This document shows positions 1-11,302 of a stretch of 64,000 nt of DNA, piece after piece. Every line of letters starts with the position of its first letter. Position 1 is the first letter of the stretch. The notes beneath the pieces are model-generated. The model did no database searches. It was not told where the DNA came from and was given only the letters and a program-made list of their open reading frames with translations. This stretch comes from Aedes albopictus. Lineage: Eukaryota > Arthropoda > Insecta > Diptera > Culicidae. The stretch spans positions 14,971,346 through 15,035,345 of the forward strand of contig NC_085137.1 in NCBI RefSeq assembly GCF_035046485.1, in the 5' to 3' direction. The translations under genes were made by a program, and so were the position numbers.

Positions 1-2214
1 AGGAAGTTATTGATCGGAGCTTGTGGTACGCCCGCCCGCCGCCCATGACAGCAGCGAGTTTACAAGTGCTAGAACATGATCCACGATGATAAGTGCAATT
101 CATCATCGGAGCCGCCTCTGCTGCTACCACAATCACAGGATGGGAAGCTGCTGCTGCTGCAGTGGGGGTTTGGACGGATTGTGACAGGCAGCGGTCAGTT
201 TCTTGGACCATTGTGTCACCTGGAATAGGATACCGTGCAGAAAAAAGGGTGAACATGATTCTTCTGCTACTAGTCTACTACGGCGTCAGAGGAAAAGCAG
301 ATGGAATTTATAAACATTTTATGATACGATGAAAATGACGGTGATTTATAAGTGTTTTATTGATTCCTACGCTTTCTTTGGAAAAAGGGAGCATGATGTG
401 ATGGCAGCTATTCTCCAGAATATAAAGTAAAACAAAGGAAACGGTAATCGTCAACAACCTGGCAATGGTCATTAAATTGGATGTTTTCCCAAATTATAAA
501 AACTTGGATCGATTAAAAATTGAATTGTGTTGCAATGTGTGATTTTCCACCGTAACACCAGGTACCATGAACCGTTGACAGCAACGACTAAACAGTTCTT
601 GCAGATGGTTTGCATTTTTAATTTAGTGCACAAAAAGTGTAGTAAACTGTTTATAAAAATGTGCGTCAATCGAATCAATGAACTCTTCATTTACGGCAAT
701 CTATTAGGCTATTGTAATCGAACTGGCAAAAACTTTCTTCACACGTGGGAAAACTTTTTACGTCTCTGAAACAATTAAAATTTGCTTACCTCAGCATCAT
801 GTTGCCATTTATCGCTTCATAATAATAACAATTACCAACAAATTAATCATAATTACGAATATGTTTTTACAACCACCAACATAACAGCTGTAAAATATAT
901 CGAATTTACTGTGCTATCATCCAACTGCCCGATTTATAATGCCGCTCATAAAAACTGTTCCACACAAGCCGCACCCAGCTTCGATCTGTGACGTCAATTC
1001 ACCCGGCGAAAGAAAGGCTTCTGGCCTGAATCAATTACCCATAATGGGCCGAATAATTGACCCCGAGCTCAAACTCGATTATCGCTAGTTCGAATCGATT
1101 TGGCGCGCACACTCGACTGCCAAAGTCGCGGACTGCACACATAGAATCTCTCCCTCTTCAGAATCTGGCTTTCGATCGGAGTTGGAGAACCAATCGCGAT
1201 CCAATCGACGACGACGGCGTACAACAATGGAAACCATTTCCGCTCCATTCCAGAATATCTCGACGCGGCGTAGCGCTCACTCACATGGTCGATAAGCTAC
1301 TACTCATCAGATCCGAAAGATGGGATCCCCCATTTTTGGTTCGCTGCGTGCCATTCAGCCATTAGCCCTCACAATTCTGTTATTAATGAAAATCGGTGTG
1401 AATCGGTTTCGCTGCTCGAGATTCGTAGTCATCTCCCAAAGAAAGGTGCGATGAATTTCACGGTTAATTTTCCAATCACGACGCGCGTTCCACCGGTATA
1501 CATCCCTACATAGGTACAGATCTTGTTTGATATCGATATGATTCATCATCCACCACCATCGGCGTGTGATCCGTTGCTTACTTACGCGCCGAAGTGGTTT
1601 GACCAGATCCCCGCGAAGGCCACGAAATGAGATTCCAGGATGATCTATGCAGTTTGAAGATGATTGTCGACGACGGCGGCCGTGACCTCCGGGGCCGCCG
1701 TGTGATGGATTATGACAACGCATTTTTTTTCCCGCAGTTGTCGTGGAAGATGAATCCAAAATCGGTAGCAATTTAGCTCATGCTGTGCGAGAGGACGTTC
1801 CCGCGGGGTTGAATGTGGTTTATGTATTATAATGGGACGTGGGATCAGAGCTGCGTCGTCACTCAGACATTCATCTGTATATAATCATGGGATAAGCCAC
1901 TGTGGTGTCAGCAATATTCGATCGGGCCACCAAAGTCACGCCACACTACGTCAGCACCTTTGGGACCCAACCGCCGGAAATGCGAGGTCAGCAAATCAAA
2001 CCAACAAAACCAACCGCCGACCTGCGCCAGGTGTTCAGTATCATTTCATCAAGTGTCGCGTCAGTTCGGGCCGTGTTAGATTGTAACAGTGCTAATTCTA
2101 TTTTTAAACCAAATACTTAATTGACAGATTATATTCGGATCGCGTTAGATTGTAATAGTGACAACTCCAGTTTTGTGAAACAAATATTCAATTGATAGAC
2201 TGTATTAATAAAAG
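1..2214. other. Gene-free stretch, unique-looking sequence
   Basis: No recognisable gene, RNA or transposon is visible here. The longest open frames (about 60-140 codons) lie in overlapping frames on both strands and show no known domain. The part around 1050-2100 is richer in G+C than the flanks and has CGACGACGG-type runs typical of mosquito intergenic or intronic DNA. Confidence 0.5.
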
Positions 2215-2216
2215 TA

Positions 2217-2814
2217 CAGGGTGCGGCAGGAAAAAATGCGAAAAGTTCAAGGCACTATTACACGCTAAATATGGGATATATATGACTATTTTTTCATGAC
2301 AGTGTATCAGTCAATGTCTATATTCTAGCACTGAAAAATAAAAATGAACACATTTGATGTTTAACATGTGATAATGTAGGCCTAATAAGCGGATATCAAT
2401 AAACTGCGCGCCCAATGGTCATTAAACAAAATGACTATAACAGTAACAAAATTAGCTCAAATTCGATGAACAACCAGACCAAATTGATCCAGAGCCATGT
2501 AGTTTCACATACCAGATGAAATAAGTACATATATTTGATGATATTGTAGAGAAAATCAAAAATTTTGTTTTATCAGATGCGAAATTTAGCGACCTGTGCG
2601 ATTTTTTGCGGATTGAAAATTCTGGTTGTCTTCATCTTCAGGCGCCGCCCTGTAAAGGTTAGTGACCAAAATGGGAAATTTTTTAATTAACTTTTCAGAA
2701 AACTAGCCTATTATAGATCATGGAACGTTGAAACATAGATTGGTTAATGTCAAATGGACGAAAATGAGGTTTGAAGTTGAAAAACACTTTCGCATTTTTT
2801 CCTGCCGCATACTG
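2217..2814. mobile_element. MITE with TA target duplication (598 bp)
   Basis: Inverted termini are CAGGGTGCGGCAGGAAAA at the left and its near complement TTTTCCTGCCGCATACTG at the right, continuing inward with ATGCGAAA/TTTCGCAT. TA flanks both ends (2215-2216 and 2815-2816). There is no transposase ORF. The TA duplication and CAGNG terminus suggest a non-autonomous Tc1/mariner-type element. Confidence 0.75.
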
Positions 2815-2816
2815 TA

Positions 2817-3762
2817 ATTAAGTGAATAAATCTTTTTCTCCTTTTTTAAAACCCCGAACTGTCCGCCAAACACAAGATTATATACACAGCAAATAATTTT
2901 GTAATATCCAGTCACGTAATTTCTGGAGATGTATCCATTTTTGCATGTGATTTCACCCGGTACAACGTTTTCCAACAAAGATCACCCTCATCATGTACAC
3001 CCTGGTTGGCACCAAACATTGACAACAAATCCGTTCCAGCAGATACGTAGAATTAGTGTTATATTTATTATCCATGTTCTAACTCGGTGAAACAGTCGAA
3101 AGGCAAGGGATATTCCTCACAATCAGCGAATCTGTGTACGAATCCATGTCAATATTTTACTTTTATATGACTTGTCTGTCTTTGGTTCTAGCGAATGCTA
3201 GATTCACTTTTAAACTGCGCCAGCTAATTTGCTGCATGGAAAGCATGTATCTGTAGGTACATGGGAAATGGAACCATCTCGGCAGGGGTTCTTTGGGTCT
3301 TTTATCCATTTAACCTTTTGTCCCTTCGACCTGCTATAACTCAGCCAATTCAGTACCAGTTGACACAATTTTTGGAACGCGATGAGATACGTATAGTATC
3401 TAGCCGTTTACAAAATTTCAAGTCGATTGGTTTGGAATTGACTGAGTTCTAGCGAAGAGTGCCCAAAATACCGGCCGGTGCCCAAGTGGTTCGCAACACT
3501 ACATCACTTTTAAGACGCGACTGAGGTGCAGCGAAAATAATGTGATATCATAAGAAATGTTTTGATGTGATGGCAAAATATTTTGAGTGCCTTCAAAAAG
3601 TTCTACTGCACAGTGATACACATTCGTTTAGCCGAGGCCCAAACATTGACAAAAAAGTGTCAGGAAACTCATATAAAAGATTTCATGTTTAAACACTTTT
3701 ATCGCAGTGATAGTATATCTAGGGTGAGTGTACTAGTTATGGCCATTGCGGGTCCCTATTTG
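2817..3762. other. Gene-free stretch
   Basis: No gene is recognised. Around 3260-3460 there is a stretch (CCTTTTGTCCCTTCGACC and nearby) that resembles the terminal repeats of the element starting at 3763 and may be an older relic of the same family. Confidence 0.4.
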
Positions 3763-4858
3763 AATCTATGGCAAAAGGTCGAAAGACATAAGGTCGAATG
3801 GATAAAAAGTCGAATGGGACAAAAGGTTAGATGGATAAAAGACTAATTGGAAGACAAGAAAAAGTGATCGGAATTTGGTAGAAAATTGTCAAAATAATTC
3901 AACAACATAAAAAACATTATTGAAAGATAGGAAAGTGTGTACTACACCTTGTACATAGTAGCTTTACCGCATTGCATTACTATTCGGAAAAGATACCCAT
4001 AAATAATAGAAAATGATTGTTATTAATTAAAGTGGTGGAAAACAATATTCATTGAAAGAACAGCCTATGTGTAGAAGAAGGATGAACCGCGATTTAAGAA
4101 AGCCAAACAGTCTATGAATTAGAGAAGGTGTTATATGAGTACACAAACCTATAGTAATTCGCAAGAACTACCTATCAATCCAAGAGGGAATGATCACTAA
4201 GAACAAGTAGTCAATGATTATTTCTGCAGAATAGTTAGGAAGAACAGCTATTGAATAAAAGAAGGCAAAATTTCTGATTGAAAAAGAAGTAACTTAAAAG
4301 CACAGACTATAAATTTAAAAAGGAAAAATTAATGATAAAAAACAATCTGAATTACCATTGAACATTACATTGACGCAACTTGAAAGAACAGCACAAAAAC
4401 AAAAGAAGGAAAAAAAAGAAATGCATATGCTTTCTATTACAGCACTATACTGCCCTCGGACGTATAAATGTCACATGTTACAGTGGAAAAACACGAGAAA
4501 CACATTATTGAAGTTTCAAAATAAACTTTGGTTATTGTCGCTTTGATTAAGCTCAACGCAATTCAACTATCGAAACACAAATAAATTCATGTGTTGACAA
4601 AATATTTCAAAAATACGTATCAAAATATGATGTTTAACTAAAAATCTAAAAAATGTCGAAATTTAACATGTGACATGCGTCTGGCGGCAGTATAATGTTT
4701 CTCTCAATGCGCAACAACAAAGACTCATCTTTTTTTTTATAAGTTAGACACACCAGGTGGTAAATTGGTATACTAATCTTTTTGTTCATTCGACCTTTTG
4801 CCCCATTTGACTTTTTGTCCATTCGACCTTTTATCCTTCGACCTTTTGTCCTGAAGCC
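3763..4858. mobile_element. Modular MITE A: tandem GTCGAATGG termini, internal AGAACAGCC units
   Basis: Both ends are built of tandem ~16-bp copies of AAAAGGTCGAATGGAC, in opposite orientation (about 3770-3845 and 4781-4852). A 9-bp direct repeat CCCTATTTG flanks it (3754-3762, 4859-4867) and is the candidate target duplication. Inside are three spaced copies of a unit containing GAAAGAACAGCCTAT followed by AGAAGGA (near 4054, 4235 and 4381). The same unit occurs in three other elements of this window with different termini. No transposase ORF is present. Confidence 0.7.
4448..4692. mobile_element. Short MITE nested in MITE A (TATACTGCC termini)
   Basis: The inverted ends TATACTGCC...GGCAGTATA continue inward with GTCACATGTTA/TAACATGTGAC. 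TA dinucleotides flank it. A shorter relative with the same CTGCCG end lies at 43659-43739. Confidence 0.65.
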
Positions 4859-5254
4859 CCCTATTTGGCCATTGTGGAAATTTAGAAAGTTTTCAAGCTT
4901 TGACCTTTTATGAAAACTTTAGTACTTAAAATTTGAATGTATGCTGCCATTGAATCTCTTGAAATAATGCAAAATTTTGAAATATCTCAAATAACCACTA
5001 TGGCGATAACTGGTACACTCATTCTCAATTATTTATGGGAAATTTTGATTTACTTATGCACTTTTTGATTTGTTTATGGAACTTGTATAGCCTATTACAG
5101 TAAGGACCCGATTTTGTCAGCCCCTGGTAGCATTTCGGGCTGACAAAATCGGGTACCTGACAAAATCGGGACATTTTTTAAAATCATTTTTTATTCATGA
5201 AAAATTATTCTGAGCACTTCAGAGACGGAGATAGGTGTGGAGGGTCTGCTTTGT

Positions 5255-5416
5255 GTTCGCTTAAATATTACGTAACGCCAATGAGGGGGGGTCCAGCGCT
5301 GTGTTACGCTTCATACAAAATTTTAAAATTTCTCTTTCAAAATAGTTACGCGGTGGAGGGATAGCGGATAGGGTCTAAAATGGCCAAATCTTGCGTTACG
5401 TAATATTTGAACGAAC
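5255..5416. mobile_element. Foldback MITE, TTACGTAATATTT termini
   Basis: Inverted ends GTTCGCTTAAATATTACG and CGTAATATTTGAACGAAC enclose a G-rich stretch (AATGAGGGGGGGTCC). Related ends occur at 25350-25487. Confidence 0.65.
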
Positions 5417-5539
5417 CTTTTGTGGTAAAAAAATCGAAAGGGTGTTAAGGGCACAGAAATAATGTTATTTGGCAAAGTTAACATTCAGTGCTTTTTTACA
5501 GCAGAACTATTAAATCTTTCATTTCTTTTTCTTCTTGTC

Positions 5540-5605
5540 ATAACATCCCTACTGGAACACTGCCTTCTCCTAGCTTAGCAATTGTGGTTTTCAGAAGACG
5601 GTTGA
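5540..5605 (-). repeat. Feilai-like SINE 3' fragment
   Basis: Plus-strand text resembling CCCTACTGGAACACTGCC...CTAGCTTAG matches the remembered complement of the Feilai 3' part (CTAAGCTGAGAAGCAGGC...GTCCCAGT), strongly decayed. Confidence 0.35.
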
Positions 5606-5739
5606 CACTGGTTAGCGCAGTTTGAATCATAACATCTAACTTTAGCTGTCAACGAATGAAAAAGAACCAACATAAGTATAGACACTCATACTGTCCGAAT
5701 TGGCTACGTTTCCGCTGCCTTTCTACTTTAATTTCCAGA

Positions 5740-6579
5740 GCCTTATCTCTAAAGAATCTCTGGAGAAATCTTTGAAAAAATGTTCGAGGAAATTTTTAGA
5801 GAAACTACCCGAGGATATACGGAACGTAACCCTCAAGACATTCCCGAAGGGATCCCATAAGTAGTTTCTGCAAAAACCTTTACAGGAGCTCCGGATAAAT
5901 CCCTTAAGTAGTTTCGGAAAGAATCGTTACTGCAATCTCCGTAGAAATCTCTAGAGGCATTTCTTTAGCATTTTCTGAAAAGTCATTGAAAGAATCCCTA
6001 TTGCAATCTTTGAAGAAATCTCCTTGAGAAATCCATGGAGGAATTCCTGGAAAAAAGTACTGGGGATATATCTGGAGCAGTCTAAGGAAAAGCCATAGCA
6101 AAAATGAATTGTTAAATTCTAGCATGAATTCCAGAAGAGTTTCCAACAAAATTTTCTAAAGGAATTTCAGAAGCAATACCAAGGGATTTTCGTAAAGAAA
6201 TACCAAGAGGTAACCCTGGAGAATTCTGAAGCGGGACCCTCGGGAAATCCATGGAGGATGCCCAATCGGGAAATCTAACAGAGGAATCATAGTGAAATCT
6301 CTAGAGGAATTCTTGTATGAGTAATTACTGAAGGCATTAATAGAGGAACACTTTTTCGAAATTCTTAGAAGGATCCCTGAAGGAATCCTAAGAGGAATTC
6401 TTGAAAACAAATCCTAGGAAAATCACTAGATTTATTCATCAGTAGGTTGGCTCCAGGGGCACATTCTCTTCCATTTGGGAAATTTGTGCCTTCCGTAGAT
6501 TTATTCATGGACTAAAGTACGCAGTAATTCATATAGAAATTATTGCAGAAATATCTACAGAATTCTCTGAATACATCAC
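5740..6579. repeat. Degenerate GGAATTCC-type minisatellite, left block
   Basis: Loosely repeated 12-15-bp words such as GAGGAATTC, GAAATCTCTAGAGG and AATCCCTGAAGG run through this block. The same style continues at 11303-12010, so the BEL element inserted into the middle of this array. Open frames here are products of the repeat, not genes. Confidence 0.6.
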
Positions 6580-6982
6580 TGTTTGGATGCTGGTCCTTAC
6601 CTTGCTTCTAGTGTGGACTGTATTTTGTGCTTGAATGCGATTCTGTGGGATTATTTATGCGGACGTGATCGTTGATCGGATTGGACGGTTGGTTGACCGA
6701 TTTCGGGCATAATTTATTGGGACCCTCGAGATTTATCCACGCTCAACATTTATAATTAACACTTTATTCATAGTCCATAACACAAACACTTTATTTAACA
6801 TACAAACTAAACATTTATTCTATCTAATAATTATATAATTGGTTCATGGTCGTAATTTTGGTTCACTAGACTACGTCTGAGTGTCTCGCTGTTTTAATTC
6901 GCACTGAGGCCTCAGTTCCCTTGGGTCTCTCATGGGCGATGCATCGCCCAGGGGTTCTTCGATGCAGTCCAACACTCGAACA
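6580..6982 (-). repeat. 3' LTR of the gag-only BEL element
   Basis: This is a 403-bp copy identical by eye to 10900-11302. On the minus strand it begins TGTTCGAGTG and ends CATCCAAACA. Confidence 0.9.
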
Positions 6983-7000
6983 TTCTCGCCCGCCCTGAAA
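6983..7000 (-). other. Polypurine tract of the BEL element
   Basis: Minus-strand AGGGCGGGCGAGAA lies directly before the 3' LTR start, the place where plus-strand DNA priming is expected. Confidence 0.6.
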
Positions 7001-7300
7001 TATCTGGGATTTCTGAAAATAAAAAAGAGCAGAATCTCTTGTGCACATGTGGACGAGTTGGCCATAGTTTGAGTTTGGACGGCTTGTTGGACCCAGAACG
7101 TCATTTGATTGTCTTCTTGTTTCTCTCAGACAACGGGTTTGGTGGGTTTTGGTTGATCACTCCTTCGGTTGGATAGCCACCATTTCCAGGGGTGGTCCTA
7201 TGCACCTCCTATTGCTCCTCTCTTGGGATTGGTTCTGGTACGGCAGTATTGACAAACTGGGAAATCGTCCATTTGGACATCCGATTCAACATTGCGCTGC

Positions 7301-8842
7301 TCATCTTGTATATCGTCCATACGAACATTCGGTTGCAGTCTTCAATACTGCTGGGTGGGGTATTCGCTTGTCCATTTGAAACTGTTGCGTTATCGTGCTT
7401 GGTTGGGTTCTTTCCACAAAAGATGTTCTGGAACTGGAATCGTGTGGTACCCGAATAGACGTTGCTTGGGGAATCCTTGATCTTCCTGGTGACTGGGTAC
7501 TGCGGCCAGCTGCTGATCGTACTGCTGTTGTTGTACGTCCGGATATATTGGATGTCCCATAGATATGTTCCGGTATTCCTGGTGATTCGGTATTTCTGCC
7601 TGTTGTAGTCCAACAAGATACGTAAGATCCATTTCTACCTATGTTGACAGACGATCGAGAACAAATCAAAGAATGGTGCTTGCCCTTGCATCTTCGGCAT
7701 GATGATGGGGAGAGACATTCCCTCGCTCGGTGTCCACGCTTGAAGCAGTTATGACAGAGTCCATGTTTCCGCAACACCATGTCACGATCCGGTATACCCA
7801 TCTCTTGGAAAGTCGGACATTGGTATAGAAGGTGGTCTTTGGAGCATAGTACACAACAGCCCGTTGTTGCATAGACAGGGATGTAGCTTGAACGTGAATC
7901 GAACTGCTTCTTCGGATGGAAAGAGATAACAGGCAAAGACTCTAGTAGCTTTACTCTACGCTGAAGAAATTCCAACAATTCCTTGGTAGTATCTTGCTCC
8001 TTCGTTGACGAGAGTTCCTCCCAACTCCTTCTCGTCGTTGGATCTAAACGACTGCACAGGATGTCTATCAACAGCAAATCCTTGTAATCCGCTGGCTTTA
8101 CCAGCTGATCCAGCGTCTCTGTGATACGTTCGAATCCCTGGAGCAACGATTGTAGTTTAGTTGCTGATTCTTGGGCTAGCCTTGGAAGTCTAAACAGTGC
8201 CTGTACTTGCCGCCGCTTCAGCTGCTTGCTGTCATCGTAGTGCTTCGTCAAAATGTCCCAGGCGATTTGATAATTCGCTCGGGTTATCGCTAGCGAGTTT
8301 ACCAATGCCTTGGCCTCACCTGCCAAGCATCCCTTTAAGTAGTAGAACTTTTCCACGTCGGGTAAGTCCTCCTTCAAATGAATCAAGGAAGTATATAATT
8401 CACGGAAGCTCAACCACTCATCAATGTTGCCGTCGAAGGTCTGCAACTTGATTTGTGGAAGTCGTACGTGTTCGATGGTTGGTTGTTGTGACATGCTGAG
8501 ACTGTGGGTAGGTAGATTCATGACTGGTATCTCCAACTCTTTGGCCTTGTCCAACATTAACGACTTTACGTTGTAGTACTGGTTGCAAAACTCGGATCGT
8601 TTCTTCGAGTAGACCTCCTCCTCCTCCTCGGTTGACTCTTCGTGAATCTCGATATCCAGGATCACATCGTTGACCTTCTCCCACAACTTGTCTAGTTTGT
8701 CTATGCGTACATTCACCTGGCTTGCACTCGTCACCTCACCTAATCGGTCGACAAAACCACAAATATCTTCGAACATGTTGAGAAGTAATCGGAGAGTTGT
8801 CCGCAGCGTCCTCATGGTTGGAGTCGTCGCTGTCATCGTCAC
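7301..8842 (-). CDS. BEL/Pao Gag protein (513 aa), intact ORF
   Basis: This is a structural capsid/nucleocapsid protein of a BEL/Pao retrotransposon. Its N-terminal part is helical and acidic (EESTEEEEE near residue 70). The centre carries the retrotransposon Gag region usual in BEL (LPQIKLQTFDGNIDEWLSF, then FYYLKGCLAGEAK). Near residues 330-395 are three zinc knuckles: CVLCSKDHLLYQC, CHNCFKRGHRAREC and CRRCKGKHHSLIC. After them comes a Ser/Thr/Arg-rich tail that ends without entering a protease domain. The frame is open throughout, unlike every other BEL fragment here. The first ATG was kept as start, with no check on upstream in-frame sequence. Gag alone can package RNA, but pol functions would have to come from an autonomous relative. 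Confidence 0.85.
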   Translation of the reverse strand: MTMTATTPTMRTLRTTLRLLLNMFEDICGFVDRLGEVTSASQVNVRIDKLDKLWEKVNDVILDIEIHEESTEEEEEVYSKKRSEFCNQYYNVKSLMLDKAKELEIPVMNLPTHSLSMSQQPTIEHVRLPQIKLQTFDGNIDEWLSFRELYTSLIHLKEDLPDVEKFYYLKGCLAGEAKALVNSLAITRANYQIAWDILTKHYDDSKQLKRRQVQALFRLPRLAQESATKLQSLLQGFERITETLDQLVKPADYKDLLLIDILCSRLDPTTRRSWEELSSTKEQDTTKELLEFLQRRVKLLESLPVISFHPKKQFDSRSSYIPVYATTGCCVLCSKDHLLYQCPTFQEMGIPDRDMVLRKHGLCHNCFKRGHRARECLSPSSCRRCKGKHHSLICSRSSVNIGRNGSYVSCWTTTGRNTESPGIPEHIYGTSNISGRTTTAVRSAAGRSTQSPGRSRIPQATSIRVPHDSSSRTSFVERTQPSTITQQFQMDKRIPHPAVLKTATECSYGRYTR

Positions 8843-8905
8843 GGTTATGCTTGGCAGAGAGTTTTGAACACAGAAAGTGACAGGTGTAATACCTTGCTGA
8901 TTCCT

Positions 8906-10625
8906 AGCCTCGGCTAGACATACACTGTAGAGCTATTCTATATTTACCTGAAGAAACAAAAATTTTCACCCTCTCTACAGGTATGTTTCCTCAGCAGATC
9001 CAACTCGATTGAATGTTACTCAAACGTACTCGTCAAAGTAAAAGTCCAGGCATGGCACAAGAATGAATGAAATTTTCATGTAATATCCGTGGTGTCCAAC
9101 TTCGGCTAGGCATATACTGTTCTAACTAACCTGAGAAATCAGTATCTGCGCATCCAGTAATCAAAGAGACAGTGTGCCGGAATATCACGGTCCACAAACT
9201 GCTTATCCGAAATAGTGGAAAGATCAACCGTTTTGTCGCATTTGCTTGCCCCTTGGTTATGCTCCACGAAAATATGTTGAATCAACCACGTCCACAGTCA
9301 CGAGAGAGAATATTCGAATGTAGTTATCTATCTACTCCCGCTTCGGCAAGACATATACATTGGTGTAGTACATCAACACGCAGAAAAATAAATTGTAAAC
9401 ACAATTAAATTCTAGTTCAAATCAACCGATTTTTCAGTTTGCTATAGCGACAAATTGATTTCTAGTTTAAACTGAACTTGTTCCATTGTTTGATAATACA
9501 AATATTTTCATTTGCCGAAATTTTTGACAGTTTGTTAGAACAAACAGAGATTTGGTAGTTTCAATATAAAATAACAGATTGTTTCAAACGACTGCACTTT
9601 TGCCACTAACAAAGCCGGGACGTGATTGTGTTGGTGACGGCAGCTCCTGCGGCAGCTCGGAAATCTATTTTTAGACACTCGACAAGTGGATGGAAACGAA
9701 AACGAATAAAAAAAGGCAAAACATCGAAACCGACCAACTTTTTGCGGATGCAGTCTTGAGTACCTGCGCGTTATCCATCACGGCCAAAGCTGCACTTGGA
9801 AGTTGGAGTGAGGGATTTGCTTCACTTTCTTTGTTGTGGCAATGTTGGGGTAGGAATTTTAAAGATGTGTGAGTGCTTCCGAGCCATGTTTATGGTCCCT
9901 ATTTTGTTGAAACAAATGAAGATTTTAATGTTATATTGAATGATGTGAATTGGTTGTTTTGATCGATGAACTCTAAGTCAGAACAAAGAAATATAACTTT
10001 GGAATAATTAAATGCTCAGTTTGAAAATCAACCATGCGTTTTATTGTTTTAAACAAGCGTCATTTTTCTGCGTGAAACACTAACCTGTAGAAACAAGTAG
10101 TTCGCCTTGTAGTTCGTCGTCACCAATAGTCTCACATGTGTGCCGTCGTCGTTGTTGTTGTCTATCTGACTCTATCACCAGTCAGTGTTCGGTCACGGTT
10201 GTCGTCGGTCGGTTTCAGTTGAAATGTATAGTATCGGTTTGGTTGTCGTCAATGCGGTGGTGTATCGTTTACGTTCCTTAGTTCGTCGTGGTAATCACGG
10301 GGTAATTTCGGATGGATTTCTTGTGGTTGGAGATAAAGTGCAACGGTAGGTCAATCCAAAATGCGATCCAAGTGCGGTGAATCCTTCGTAGTGAATCGGA
10401 TGAAATTCGATCGATTTGACGACGATCGAATTGTGAATGAATTCGTCTATCGTCGTGTTTGTGTGTTGATCACGGTTTGTTTACGTTTCGATCGCTCGCA
10501 GTCCGCAGGTAGTGCAATGGTATTTTGTTTGTTGTATAGAAGAAGAAAAGTGATGTAGACACTGAAAGTGGTCCGCAACGGCAGGACATATACTGTGAAG
10601 TTTATTTAATTACCTGGACGAACCA
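8906..10625 (-). repeat. Four-copy leader repeat of the BEL element
   Basis: Four related units lie at 8906-8956, 9098-9140, 9338-9376 (continued after a MITE at 10075-10096) and 10574-10625. Each has CGGCTAGACATATACTG-like sequence and ends TTACCTG. In the sense (minus) direction each unit starts CAG followed by GTAAAT or GTTAGT, resembling a splice donor. Spacing is irregular. Confidence 0.55.
9377..10074. mobile_element. MITE inside the BEL leader (CACGCAGAAAAAT termini)
   Basis: Perfect 13-bp inverted ends CACGCAGAAAAAT / ATTTTTCTGCGTG bound a 698-bp AT-rich segment without a transposase ORF. It interrupts the third leader repeat of the BEL element. No clean target duplication was found. 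Confidence 0.7.
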
Positions 10626-10880
10626 AGGCAATAAGCCTGATTCAGTGTTTCTTTCGGTGCTAATATCACTAGATACTAATGATAGTCGATCAGAGGTTTC
10701 CAATTGGAATCGGTTGGTCCAGTTGGCAGTTGGGCTGAATGTATGGCAAGTTGGTCGCTCCTACAATCTTTTTCTCACGGTGAGTGCATTTGTTGAATAT
10801 AGATGATATTTTGCTATGGCGATTATTGGTGGTGTCCGTTGTGCATAGGTTCCTTGGTGTTCCTTCCAAATTTCCGATTA

Positions 10881-10898
10881 ATCCGGCTCGAAGGACCA
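10881..10898 (-). other. Primer binding site, tRNA-Tyr type
   Basis: Minus-strand TGGTCCTTCGAGCCGGAT is complementary to the 3' end expected for insect tRNA-Tyr (CCGGCTCGAAGGA plus CCA). It lies one base inside the 5' LTR, where minus-strand DNA synthesis is primed. Confidence 0.75.
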
Positions 10899-10899
10899 A

Positions 10900-11302
10900 T
10901 GTTTGGATGCTGGTCCTTACCTTGCTTCTAGTGTGGACTGTATTTTGTGCTTGAATGCGATTCTGTGGGATTATTTATGCGGACGTGATCGTTGATCGGA
11001 TTGGACGGTTGGTTGACCGATTTCGGGCATAATTTATTGGGACCCTCGAGATTTATCCACGCTCAACATTTATAATTAACACTTTATTCATAGTCCATAA
11101 CACAAACACTTTATTTAACATACAAACTAAACATTTATTCTATCTAATAATTATATAATTGGTTCATGGTCGTAATTTTGGTTCACTAGACTACGTCTGA
11201 GTGTCTCGCTGTTTTAATTCGCACTGAGGCCTCAGTTCCCTTGGGTCTCTCATGGGCGATGCATCGCCCAGGGGTTCTTCGATGCAGTCCAACACTCGAA
11301 CA
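10900..11302 (-). repeat. 5' LTR of the gag-only BEL element
   Basis: Identical by eye to the LTR at 6580-6982. It supplies promoter and polyadenylation functions to the element read on the minus strand. Confidence 0.9.

Larger units (their letters stand above)
6580..11302 (-). mobile_element. Gag-only BEL/Pao LTR retrotransposon (4.7 kb)
   Basis: Two 403-bp direct repeats (6580-6982 and 10900-11302) match base for base by eye and carry TGTT...AACA ends. Read on the minus strand, the 5' LTR is at 10900-11302. It is followed after one base by a primer site matching tRNA-Tyr, a ~2-kb leader, one gag ORF, a purine-rich tract and the 3' LTR. No protease, reverse transcriptase, RNase H or integrase region exists between gag and the 3' LTR (about 300 bp). 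This is therefore a non-autonomous derivative whose identical LTRs imply recent insertion. No matching 4-6-bp target duplication is seen (ATCAC left, GAAGT right). Confidence 0.85.
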
